A stretch of DNA of 64,000 nt, from assembly GCA_022577435.1 (NCBI GenBank), contig JAKOON010000020.1, positions 10,197,324 through 10,261,323 of the forward strand, given 5' to 3'. This document shows, one piece after another, positions 12,001 to 23,837 of this stretch. A program made the position numbers and the translations under genes. The notes under the pieces were generated by a model, which was not told the DNA's origin, did not search any database, and saw only the letters and a program-made list of their open reading frames with translations. The first letter of the stretch is position 1, and each line of letters opens with the position of its first letter. Source of the DNA: Embiotoca jacksoni. Taxonomy: Eukaryota; Chordata; Actinopteri; Embiotocidae.

Positions 12001-14967
12001 TTAAGGACTGCACCATTTCAGACAAAAGGGTGCTTTTAGTTTAATGTGCTGCTGTTGATGCATCGCACTCGAAAAACTGGGATGAGCATTATGGAAATAT
12101 GGCCCACAGTGCAGTTGCTAAAGAAGGACTTTGTCATGCAGGTCGTAGATCAAACTGACAGGAGGTCTGAAGCAGCTGAGTGTTTTGAGTGAGTAAAATA
12201 TAATTTCAGCTGGATTTTTGAAGATTGAACCCCACCAGATTAATTTAAACAATCTCAAGGTATGACTCAGAGCCCACTAACTCTCCCTCAACGGTTGCCT
12301 TTCAGCTCCGCCGCTCTGGTTATTGTCAGTAGGCTTGGTAATGTGATGTACAGCACCTCAGCAACAGTTGACATGCCATCAGCAAAGCCATTCATTTTAA
12401 AGAAAATTAACGAGTTTGACACATATTTGATTCCTGTGAAACTCCCCACTGCGGATTCTGAAGGAGGCTGATTTATTAATGGCTGCTTGTGTGGCATTCA
12501 TTTCTGTCTGAGAAAAAAAACAAATCAATAAGACAAAGTCTTAAGTGGGAATAAGAATGTGCATATGCTTGCTTGCTACACAACTTTGCATTAGTCAAGC
12601 GGAAACACATGATGGCAAAATAGTAAACAGCCCAAAAATATGATGGAAAACACCACTCCAAAGGGGCTGATTAAGTGGAAGAAAAAAACATTACAATAAA
12701 ACAACTGCCAGATTTTTTTTTCCTCAATTCATCTAATGGAGGGGGACGACGCATATTTTTGGAAAATTAAAAGGATTTGCAAGAGCTGTGGGCTAGTGCA
12801 ATTAATCTCCATATTTACAGCTGATGGATTGCGACAAGATCTCGCTGGAAGAAATAAAGGGACATGCCACACAAATTCAGACAATCTGTCCTCATTTCCT
12901 GGGTTGAAAACAAGCAGAGAAGAGCTTTGGGTGTTCCACGGCCATGTTTTCTTCTATTTAGGAAACACATAATTTTTTTTCTATGGGCCTTATTTAAATA
13001 AACCCTTTGGTGTTATCTGTTTTACACAGTTTTCAAAGTAAATCTGATACGAGGAGTGTTTCTTGCACGTGGGAAAAGATGCCAGAGGATTGAGCTAGGT
13101 GTCCTGAAATTCCAAAGAATGAGAAAGAAATGCAAATATGAGCTCTGGTTCAAAACATCCTCCACATAACATTTTTTTTAAAGGAACCGATTTGAAACTG
13201 AAATGATGAAGTTGAAAGAAAGGGCAGTGGGTGTGGATGTGCTTATACAAACTCAGTCAAGGGGCTGCTAAACGAGGGGAAAGCTGAAAAGGAATTAATA
13301 AGGCGCACCCAAACATGAGACCCCACAGCAGCAACAAAAGGATCCCTATACGTCTCTAAATGTTTAAAAACAACATAGTGCCACTAACTGCTGAAGGAGA
13401 AATGGGTGGTGTGTAACACTGTGCCTCAGAATGGGTTTAGTTACTGTGGACCTCCTGATGTGTTGAGAAACAATAGCAGTGCTCAGAGTTAGTTAGTTAG
13501 TTACTGCTTCAGCACTAAACCAAGTAATGAGCTCTACCCACTCACGGTGAAGAGGATTAACCAGAGGTGGCGAGAGCAAAAGCTATTGATTACTTTTTTG
13601 CAGGAAGTGTTCTACCCTGTCAATCAATGAAAGGCCATGTCAGCACTGCTTCGATGTCCTTCAGACTGGTGCGAGTGACACCTGCAGTCTGTCTCGGATC
13701 ACTTCCTGAGGCCGAACTTGTACACAGCAACAAATTTTCTGCAACCCACATGACCTCAGAGCCTAGCACGAGCCAAGAAACGGGAACTAGATATTGATAT
13801 ATGCCGACGCTATTTGAGGAAAGAATACACCACGGTTGTAATTCACCTCCTGTTGAAATGAATCAGCCACAAAATGCAAGTCCTGCAGCAGCATCTCCTC
13901 CTACTCGTTTTCTTGCTAATGAGAGGGAAATATTGGGTCTGTGTTGATTTCTTGTGGGATCCAAAATGACTTCATTTTCCTCCCAAATTGACCTAAGAAC
14001 AACAGTAACATTTACTGGGGATATTTTCTCAGTCAAACCACGACTGAGACCACAAACAAATCTAAGTGTTATTGGAAAGCACTGCAGACAAACTTTGTTC
14101 TGTATCTTAAAACTCATGCATGCATGCCGTGCAAATGTACATGCATGTGTGTGTTTGGTCATGGTTGACTGTGTATTTAAGTGTGGGTGTGTGTCAGCCT
14201 ACACTATGTGTATATGTCACACACACAAACATACTGAAAAAAGTACTTTCTTTCAGCCAGAGAATAATTGGCCCCCGGAGCCATCATGAGTGGCTCACCC
14301 TTGTGAGGTAAGAGTCAGGACTGACCAGCACTTGATGATCTACCAGCAGTAAGAAAAAATTCACTGGATTATTTTCAGCCATTGCCAATATTTCCTGCGG
14401 TTACATATTGAACAGTCTCCATCAAAACTGAAATGTTCTCAATTACAACAGAAATAATTTCTAATAAATAAAGTAATCTTTCTAATGTTGGCTTTCCTTC
14501 CCATCTCTTTTCAAGTGGAAATATATACATGTATGTCTTTCCCCATGTACAAAATGGACAGCAATTGCACTATTAAAATACTGCACAAAACACTCCTCAA
14601 TTTGTTTCCTACAGTATAATATTAATACGACTGTATGTACTCAGATGTCTTTTGTGCAAGCAGAAGTTGTGACACACAATTACGCTTGAAAGTTAAGGGA
14701 CCTCTCGTGGTCGAATAAACAATAATGGTGTCCCGGAGAATCATCACGAGGTCTAAATAATGTGAGTTTTTACTTGTTATGAGGAGGTCAGTTTGGTGGA
14801 TGGTTCGGTACAGCAGCAGACTTGAGTGCAGGAGATATTCAATCGCTTTCTGTTTCCAACCACGATTAAGGACAGGATTTAAAAAGACTGTTACTGTTGC
14901 CATGACGATGACGGTTTCTACAACCCATACGTCCATGTTAGATGTCTTGTTGTTTGTATAATACACA
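9091..14967. other. Long unique non-coding stretch
   Basis: No gene, transposon end or RNA gene was recognised in this 5.9 kb. It contains short A runs (10,240-10,280, 12,510-12,530) and a (TTAG)4 run at about 13,489-13,504. A TG-rich patch at 14,130-14,200 produces small spurious Cys/Val-rich frames. Several sub-blocks of balanced composition (9,180-9,420 and 13,560-13,790) could be regulatory, but nothing in them is decisive. Confidence 0.5.
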
Positions 14968-15298
14968 AGGGCTGGGCAATAGTAATAAAATTACACATCA
15001 CAATAGCAATATTGTTACAATATTGTACTGAATGACTATTGGTGCCGTCAGAAAATATTTACACAATACATTTTTGATAAATAATCATCAGTAATGTGGA
15101 TATAACGGCTAAGTGGTTAAAGGCAAATAATATACTAACTAGAACTAGTGGATTAGTGGAACTAGTCTATTAAGTATACTGTAATGCAGCATTAAAATAA
15201 GAAAAAAACAAATATTATGATTTTACAATATCCAAAATCTGCAATAATATCTAGTTTCATATCGTGATATCAATAATATTGATATATTGCCCAGCCCT
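14968..15298. mobile_element. MITE, hAT-like, perfect 14-bp TIR
   Basis: The ends are perfect inverted repeats: AGGGCTGGGCAATA at 14968-14981 and TATTGCCCAGCCCT at 15285-15298. The 331-bp interior is AT-rich and has no transposase frame, so the element is non-autonomous. Internal phrases such as 'taatgtggatataacgg' and 'tatcgtgatatcaa' match a MITE I recall as abundant in percomorph fishes. The flanking 8-mers (AATACACA and AACATAGT) share only half their bases, so any 8-bp target duplication has decayed. hAT membership is inferred from the end sequence. Confidence 0.85.
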
Positions 15299-15540
15299 AA
15301 CATAGTGTATTGTATTCTTAATGTCAGCACACAAGATATATATATTTTTTTTCTTTTGTATGCTCAATTCTTTTGCATATAGACGATTTATAAGAATGTC
15401 AATCATCTCAAATCTCACTCCATTAATGTCTCACACGAGTTTGACTGATTACTTTGTTGATGGAGGCCTGGAAAGTAAGATACAACATCCTTTGGTGAAC
15501 GGCAGCACACGTGATTTACACTATTGATCCAACATCCTGA
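15299..15540. other. AT-rich spacer
   Basis: Contains a short (TA)n and T run at about 15,338-15,352. No coding or repeat unit was recognised. Confidence 0.4.
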
Positions 15541-16099
15541 TTAGAATTTTTAATTAATGAAGGAGGCTAATTGCCTAGAGAGAGGAATCCACGCGACCCC
15601 GAACGAGCCTGATGATTTGTGTTGCGGCACTGAGCCTAAGTTAATTGCTAGGCTGATTTGACTCGCCTTGCCAGAGATAATATGCTGTGCCACGTTTGAA
15701 AGACTGACCTCACTCTCTTCCTATTTAAAGATCATATAAGCACATGGCAAGAGGGAGTGAGGAAAAAGGGCCCCGGTGGTGTGAAGTTACGTACATGCGA
15801 ATTAGTGCCATAAACAAAGTATAAAATAAATAGCAAGATTTTACTGAGCATCAGTGCCAAATGTAGCCAATGTTTTCTTATTTAGGTAATGGAAGTAAGA
15901 TTCAGAGGGTTGGGAAATGGAAGGGGAGGGCTTGCTTTGTGACAGACTCTGATACCTTGACAATAATCCCTGCTTTTCCCAGAGCAGGGATAAGGGCCAC
16001 TAGGGGTATTTCCACAGCCTAAAGGCCTTCCATTAACTATTAATCTTCTCCTGGAGAGCAGTGGGGGAACCGTGGAGTCACAGCTGCCATCACACTGGC
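15541..16099. promoter_or_regulatory. CNE-like block with hairpin
   Basis: This is high-complexity unique sequence with homeodomain-type motifs (TTAATTAATGA at about 15,551; GCTAATTG; GTTAATTGC at about 15,640). There is a perfect 8-bp inverted repeat, TCCCTGCT (15967-15974) and AGCAGGGA (15983-15990), with an 8-nt loop. No frame over 60 codons is supported here. The texture resembles fish developmental enhancers; conservation was not tested. Confidence 0.3.
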
Positions 16100-16121
16100 T
16101 TTTTTTTTTTTTTTTTTTTTT
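16100..16121 (+). repeat. Poly-T (T22)
   Basis: Twenty-two consecutive T residues. The tract could be the poly-A tail of an old minus-strand retroelement, but no recognisable retroelement body lies next to it. Confidence 0.9.
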
Positions 16122-18791
16122 CTCTTACCCTCACCACTCTTCTATTCCACTGTTTCCATTGGCAAACAATCCACAGCTATGAGACGGGCTAATTAATTTT
16201 AAATAAAATACATTGGTTATGCATAATTTATGCCTAAAGCCCAGAGCTACCGGTGTTAGAAAAATACACAAACTCCATACTGACTTCCCAGCCACTTGAG
16301 CTGAGACGAAGAGTGTGGGTCCTTGGAAAGGTGACAAAGTTGCATGTTTTAGGTTGCGGTTGTCCAAACCAAACAAACAATTGAAGAACAAGCATTCAAA
16401 GTGCCTGTTTTTTTTCACAGTTGGCTCATTTGGATTGGTAAGAATTGGACACAATTCCTGCACTGCAAAGGCTATCCATTCTAACCCTGGTAATATGACT
16501 GTAGGCAGTAGGCTGTACAGGCTCTTTTGGCTTGCCCATTGACTTCTGCAGAGCAGAAGCAGGTCCTCAAGTAGCAGTGGAATGATTGATTCGAGAGCTC
16601 AGTTTTCATAAACTATAGTTAGTGTGTAAGTGACGCTCGAGGACTCTGTGATCTGGGTCTCTGCCCTGCCTTCTTGACACCAACATGACAGAATGCCTTT
16701 GACCTTGCATCGTGTTGAAATACAGGTTGCGGCTTGAACCCTTCAGCAGTAGGCACGAGGGGACAAAAGAAACACAAATCAAGCCCGGTTGACACCAAAT
16801 GGCCCAACTTCAATCAGCCTGGAAGACATTTTTGGTACAGAGGTAAGGCACCAAGACTTAAACAGACAGGAATATTTCACTGTCTCAGGAACAAAGGTGG
16901 GGTTTAGTAAAATCATAAACAAGTCATTTTCCCGCTTTGCTGGATTCAAGGCTTGTCATAACCAACAACAGATCCGTCACTACTCATCCGAATCTGGCTT
17001 AAATCTGGTTTGTGAAATTCAGCCAGATGCACATACAGTCATCTGATGAAGATCACCTCAGAATAAGACATTGGAGAAGGTGTTTTCAGTACAGGTGTAA
17101 GCATTTCGAAGGGTTCTTTGTCTGATGATATTTGTTACCAGTGTCCATTTGTCTTTATTCACCAAGTTACAAATATAACTTTGCCAAATTAAAGCTGTTA
17201 AAGGTTTTAGAGGACACACATCGGGGCATCAATTAGCAGTAGATTGATGTGGTGGAATTCTACTTCAGGCATTAAGGTGCCTTCACATGTCAAGAGGGAA
17301 TCATTTGTGACAAATGCCACAAAAAAAAGAGACCCTTCGGAGTAGTGACCCTTGTGTCAGAACATGAGGCTTCTTCAGTGGCCCAACTGGTCGCTGACAA
17401 TTTGAGGGCTAGTCAGGTTGTGGTCAAACAAGAGCCCCAGTGTAATCACTGGTTTAGCAGGCACATGATGTAGTACAGCCCTTTCTCTCTTGGCTGCCTT
17501 TGTAGCTACAGCATAGTTGGATTATCGCTGTGTGCCTTGGTTCTGTTATAGAAATAGGAATAAGGCCTTGGGGTATACGGAAAGAAAAAAAAAATGACCA
17601 TGAATTAAAATAGTAAAAATCTTTAGACAAATTCTGTTTTTTTGTCAGCGCAGTTAAAAACATTTTACCAGACAAGAAGAAAAGTGCAGTTTGACTTAAA
17701 AAAAAATGTACTCGGTTAGGCCACAGGCTTAATAAAGTTGTCACTAGTTGTTGTCAGAGATTTTGTTGGTTTAGGCCTCTGGCAGCCAGTAGTTTTGACT
17801 CAGTTGTACCTGTTGACCTCCTTGAAAAAGGAGCTAAGGACTTTGCTGAGGCTTGTGCCCTGGCTTAGTAAAAAACCCCGGAAACATCAGAAACTTCCGT
17901 TTGTTTCCCAGCCTTCTCCTTTTGCTGTTGGTATCCAAGTTTGAAGCACTCTACACAGGGCTGGGATTTATGGCCAACTGGAGCGAGGAGACTGGGAAAG
18001 CAGTCATTTTCAGCATGAATTAAGGAGCACTTTTCAGATGGTTATTGTACGTTAACCAAGAAAAATACAGGACAACTTCTACCCAGCCACAGACCAGACT
18101 GGATGAATGCATCTGCTGTGTACACATCAATCAACGAATATCTAGAGTTCTGTGCTATTTCGGTTATGCAAATTATTGCTGCAATCTTTTTCATTTCACT
18201 TTGAGGTGTCGTTTCTTGTTGACGTTTTATCTTCCCGGCAGAGGACCATACCAATCTAACTGATGTTATGTTGTAGACAAGACAGAGATGAATCTTTTTA
18301 TTATATTAAGTGGCCCACCCAAGGAAGGAAACAAACATATGATAAGATTCTACATTCCTTTGATTTGAGTGACATATAAAGAATGACCATCTTCCCATGA
18401 ACTGTGGACAGAAAAGAAGTGAGAGCGGCAGGAAAAAGGCACCGAAGAAGAAAAAAATGGAGGAGGAGAAAAAGTACGAAACATTCCTAAACTGGCCTTG
18501 TTAATTGCACCAAATTGGAAACAGATGCTGAGGCGCAGTGACGTTATCTAAGTAGACCTTGAAAGTCCTTCTGGTTTGAGGGGAAGTGGAATCGGAGGAG
18601 TTGAGGAAGACAGCAAAAGATAGGAGCGATGACAAAGAGAGATGACAGGGAAGATCAAATGTTGCTGTGGCATTACAGTTAGCAAAGGAACAAAGTAAAG
18701 GATGAAGACGGACTACTGATTGAGGATTTGAAGGGAGTTACACAAAGAAACCGACCTAAAGTGGACTGTTGTCAGCACTTCACAGAACACT
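16122..18791. other. Unique non-coding DNA
   Basis: No gene is supported. One exon-like geometry exists at 16,421-16,437: 17 bases between a TTTTTTTTCACAG acceptor and a GTAAGA donor (see findings). A TGACCTTG motif near 16,700 reads as an AAGGTCA nuclear-receptor half-site on the minus strand. At 18,415-18,480 the DNA is purine-rich. Confidence 0.5.
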
Positions 18792-19286
18792 TGGGCTGTC
18801 ACGATGTGAAGTTTTAGTTGACAGTTGTCATATAAATAATTACGATTAACGACTTCATTGTCTTTTTCTGTTCATTTTAAGCCACTATTGTATTGAAAGC
18901 CTAATGATGGTTAAATAACACACCTTATGAAGAAGAGTCATGTTTTGGCTGTGGTTTTTAGCTTAGCAACTAAATCCATAATGTTAGTGTCAATAGATAC
19001 TCACCGAAATGTGGTCGGTCGGACATTAGAAGCCGAGTACCTCGACATTAACAGTTGGTGGCGCTAATTCTCCACTCGTGTGTCATTAAACTATAGTTGA
19101 GGAGGGGGTGCAACAAGATGATGTCAGTCAAACTGCAAACAGTGGAAAACTATGGGAACAAATGATGGAAAAATGACATTTCTGTTAGTTTCATCCAAAT
19201 GTTTTGACACAAATAAATAGAAATGATTTGAACAATTATACTAAATAATTCCGACCAGCCGATTATGTAATAGTTGTGACAGACCT
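18792..19286. mobile_element. Degenerate hAT-like element
   Basis: The left end TGGGCTGTCAC (18792-18802) and the reverse complement of the right end, AGGTCTGTCAC (plus-strand 19276-19286), agree at 9 of 11 bases. Next to the left end are 'tgtcatataaataattac' and 'gattaacga'. Next to the right end is 'gattatgtaatagttgtgac'. These are hallmarks of a widespread fish element with GGGCTGTCAC ends. The 495-bp interior has no transposase frame, and no clear target duplication is visible. Confidence 0.6.
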
Positions 19287-19889
19287 TCAAAAGACTGCAG
19301 TAATTTGTTGAGTAATGTGCATTTTCCCCATCTTTGAGGCGGAACATCCAGATATTAAGACTCCACCTGTCTAATCAAATTAAGCCTTTAACACCACACT
19401 GTTCATCATTGATTAATTGAAATGTCTTGTCACTAATGTCAAGGCAGCAAATGAAGTTGAAACTATACCTCAAAATCACATTCCTCTGACTTTTTACTAA
19501 TGTGGAATGAAGAACTGCAAGCAAACAAAGTTTACATGATCGACTTCAAAACTAACGTGAAATTTACGAAAGACAGGTCAGGTTTAAGAGCAAGTCAACT
19601 TAAAAATTCCAATTTCACAAAGTGTAAACAGTTATGTTAAATTGACCTGTCAGATTAATGTACCCTTAGCTTTTTCAAATGCATTTAACTCAGTTACAGA
19701 GTCTGAGACATTGTTATTTATAAGGATGTTATATTAGCATAGTTCACTGAATGGTCTGATTTGGGTAAAAACTTCCCAGAAAGAGGTAACAGGAAAACAT
19801 GCTTAAGATAACATTCACAACCTGGACAGTTAATTTGTTACAACCTGACTCCCAAGTTACATTTGAGTCTGACCTTTATCCATTATAAG
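19287..19889. other. AT-rich unique spacer
   Basis: No coding frame and no recognisable repeat. Confidence 0.4.
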
Positions 19890-20225
19890 GTTTTTGGTTC
19901 AGTTTCTGAGGGAAGCCACCTCCTGTGCCAGGGTCGTGTGATTTGTGATTAGCGGGTGGATCTTAGAGTGGTGGGGCCCCAGGGCCCTCACTCTTATAAT
20001 TACACTCCATCCCATGAGAGGGACCCTAGAGTGACAGCGGTGTAGCTCCCATTTTTACCAGGTCAGATTCTGCGATTGAGCACATCCTGTACCCTGCCAA
20101 TGGGTCCTTTCCTTTTAAAGACCAATTCCCTTGGACCCTGGGGCACAGGGACTAGCTCCACATTGCCAGCAGCCACCTATTCACCAACCTACTTTAATGC
20201 TGTGAGGCCACCACTGTCAGGCTGC
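19890..20225. promoter_or_regulatory. CNE-like block
   Basis: A sharp rise in GC and complexity inside AT-rich DNA. It includes 'gtggggccccagggccct', TATAATTACA, a CCAAT motif ('gccaatgggtcc' at about 20,097) and CCTTTTAAAG. No open frame spans it. A CNE or old enhancer is the simplest reading, but conservation could not be tested. Confidence 0.3.
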
Positions 20226-23211
20226 TACTGCTGCTTTTAAATAACCCTCAAATATGTGAAAATCATGAGGGTTTACCTTTTTGTTTTTCCTCAACCCTTT
20301 GTCAATGAGACACAACAAATTGTTGAACAAAGCAGGCATTATGTTTGGTGTTTTGGTGATTTGCCCAAATCTGAAACATTCTGTGAAAGCAGATTTCTAG
20401 AAGAAAAGAGAAACTAAGAAAAAAATGGAGCACAATAAATCTTGCAGTTAGAAATGTTTAACAGATGTGTTAAGCTTTTTCTTTAGCACTTGAGGTTTGA
20501 ACAATCAGTGGAAACTGAGGAGCATGTTTAAATACAGATTACAACAATAAGTATTATTATATAGATAATAACTACTAAAGCAACAATAAAACAACTCACC
20601 AGAGAAGCACTTAATTTTTTTGTATTAACCAGTCCAGTAATGCCAAATACAACCCGAGTATAAAGTTACACTTCAGCTTTTTTTAAATCTACTCCAGTTT
20701 TTCTTCATATTGTTATTCCTTAGAGCACAAACTAAATATGGCATTTCATTGAAAGAATGGCTGTTAAAAAAAAGGGCATACTACAGTTCCCACAGTGCAG
20801 ACAACACACATTATGTAAGTCTCCCCAGGCTTCTATTTACATTGCAGACATGCATTTTAATTTAAATTTATTTTACGCAGCAAGACAGCTGGGCTTTAAA
20901 GCATATTTTCACTGAAAAATCATTACATTTGGCTCATCTAAGGAGGTGAAGAGTAATTGCTACAAACTGCTCTCAAGTGGAGGGTCTAGAAAGAGGGGCT
21001 CTCTTGGTAGGCTGCATGTTTTTCATGTCAGTTTAATTAATCACACCCAAATCCTGTAAATTTCCTTTAATGTAACAGCACAATGAAAGATATATGTCAG
21101 TCTTACTGGAATGATTCAAGCAATTGTTTTTGTTAAGAGGCCCAATCAACACCAAGGACATATTTTATGGGTTGATTGGAGTTTAAAAAGGGGCTCACTT
21201 TAGATTTAACTGGTCAAACTAAATCAATATAACTGGAGGAAAATGTTTTTGTAACGATTCGTTTACCTCCTCACCTTCTGTGAAGTCGATGCTTTTCTCA
21301 AATTTCCCCTTCAGCACCTTAAAAGTAAGGTAAAACTTTTTCTCTGACTGTATCTGCTTTTTCTCTGCATGAAGCATTTGAAGAAATATGGTTAAGTTGA
21401 AGAGTTCATCCATTTTGTCTGACCATTAATTCCATATTTGATTGTGTAATATTTTAGCTGACACATTTGTGTTTACATAAATCAGTAGATTTACTTAATA
21501 TCTGCTATGAAAACACCAGCAGATTGTGCAGAATCCTGCAGATGCTGGCAAAGTTAGGGAATCCTTTGAAAGACAGAGCACCACTTTTAAACATCTTTTC
21601 AAAAGGGAAACTTTTCTCCTTCTGTCCAACACGGACTGTGACTGAGTAACTGAGTCTGAAGTGCTGGCACTCGTATCTCACAAGAAAACTTGAGTGTGAT
21701 CAAAAGAACATGAATTGAGTTTTAAGTCCCTTTGTTTGGTTGTTTGGAAGATGAGTAAGATAAAGGTGTCCCTAACCAGTGAATTGCACTGCTTCGTTTT
21801 CCACAATTAAAATCTCTTCTTGCTTACACCTTCATTCCTCTTCATAATCTAACGTGACAATTTGAAGTAGTAAATGTAAATGTTAAGATGTGCTCGATCT
21901 TTACACATTAAACACAGACCTTTTATACTCTAATGGTCCAAGTAGTATGCAATGCTGGCAGACAATGTGTGGCTTCTTTGGCATCATTTGTCTCCTCAAT
22001 GCCCAAGCATGTTGACAACATAGACTTAACCTCTGGAACTGGTTTCAAGCTGATGCTATTAATTTATGTCCAGGAGGAAGCCTCTTTGTCACTGATAGCA
22101 GCAGCTATCTGTCTTCTGTTGATACTCTGTGACAGGACCTACTGATTTGGTCAAAGCAGTCCAGCAGTTCGGAACTAAACTTCTTTTATAGATCATTAAT
22201 TTTACAGATTGTCAACCTTTTCTCAATCCCACTGTGTCAAATACTGCCATTTTATCCCAGTCTGTTTCCAGACTATAATCAAAGCAAAAAAAAAAAAAAA
22301 CTGAAGCGGTTGTTAGCAGCAGTCTCATGGACCCTGGCTAGTATTTGATGCGTTGGAAATGTAAATGGGCTGGGATTGTTAGATCACAACATTATGAATT
22401 AAACAAATATTAATTCAAATTCTTCAAATTCAAAATAAGGTTGTTTGCATGTGTGTTTGTAAGGACTAACATTTTTTTTTTTTCAATAATGGACACTGAC
22501 AATATACAACTAACTTAATATAACTTCAAAGCTTTCCCAGAATAAACATTGCTTTTCATTATATGCATGTACAAAAATAAGACATTTAGATGCTAGTTTT
22601 ACAAAGTGTTCTAAGTTATAGCAACATGCATCTCAGCTTTCATTCTTCTACCATATTTAGATGGGTTTTTATATTGGTATGGGCTGAACTGCCAACTTTT
22701 ATTCTACAAGAAAATGTTTGCTGAGAAGTAAACATAGGAAAAGGATCCAACGATTCATTTTATGCAGTTAGAATGCTGAGATGTAAGATGCTTTACATAT
22801 TCAAAGGCAGATGGTTGCATTTTAGCCCTTAAGAGCAGATTGACTCACAAATCTCCCTGCCTCTCCCTTGGCAGATGTTTAGAGCGCTTGATGTTTCATG
22901 GCTCCGCTGTGCAGCAGTTGACTACAGCCCATAACCCTATTTTATCCCTGCTATTCACAGGCCATTTGAAAGGTAGCAAAGTAAAGCAGAAATCGTGTTG
23001 TGGGATGATTCACTGCAACGGGCCAGTATACTTTGTAAAACACAAATCCTAAACAGGCGAGAAGCAGAAAATGTTTTTAACTCAACCTGTAACTGACTAC
23101 CTATGATTATGGCTCCATTTTATAATTTTTGTGCTTAGTTCAGTTTGATTGAGTGATTAATTTTTCCAGTGGACAGCATTTTTGCGCTGAAAATCCTTTG
23201 GTGTCTGCACT
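20226..23211. other. AT-rich unique non-coding DNA
   Basis: No gene is supported. Small frames (60-70 codons) are scattered at random. The best exon-like stretch is 22,875-22,972, between a CTCTCCCTTGGCAG acceptor and an AAAG|GTAGCA donor, with one open phase and an unfamiliar peptide. A 14-A run lies at about 22,287. Confidence 0.45.
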
Positions 23212-23837
23212 AGAGCTGGGGACCGAACTTTGGTACTTTTATGGCACCATCCAGTGTCGAAAAATGCCTTGCCATTCCGTATAAAAGTTTCAATACCTAT
23301 TCATTACTTTTACATCAACATCAGTGAGACACAGCATTTACCATAACAGCCCAGGGGCCCGCCCAGCTACATAAAATCTCTTGGTTTTAAGTGAGTAAAT
23401 CTTACACGAGAATATTCCTATTCACTCTATTCAAACAAATTTTTGGCCACATAACTGTTTAAGGCACTAACTTAAGGCTTCTCTGTGTGCAGCCGGCTAC
23501 ATGAGTATCTCACAGACTCATTTATTCACACAGCCGAGCTCTACCCCTGGTGTACAAATGGCTTTGATATGAGGCGTTTAAGGAACATTGGTAAATTGTA
23601 GCGTCTTGCGATAACTTGCATGTCAGGTATTTAGGAGACATCTGTTGAAGAATCTGGGTCACACCGTCCCCCTCTAAACTGCATGAAAACAAAAAAAATA
23701 TTTTGTAATTTGTGCAGTAATTTTCTTTCTCTTAAAATGAATTTTAAAAAGATGATATCAAAAAAATAATATTTTGGGAACTGGTATCAAAGATAAGGTA
23801 CCAATACCAAAAATGTTTTGAACAATGGCCAGCCTTT
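23212..23837. mobile_element. Degenerate hAT-like element (GGTAC-rich ends)
   Basis: The left side has 'agagctggggaccgaa' followed by 'tttggtactttt'. The right side has 'aaggtaccaataccaaaa' and ends 'aacaatggccagccttt'. The subterminal GGTAC/TTTGGTA motifs are arranged as inverted copies at the two ends, a pattern I recall from a common teleost hAT-type element. The terminal repeats are about 60 percent identical, so the copy is old. No transposase frame is present. Confidence 0.5.
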
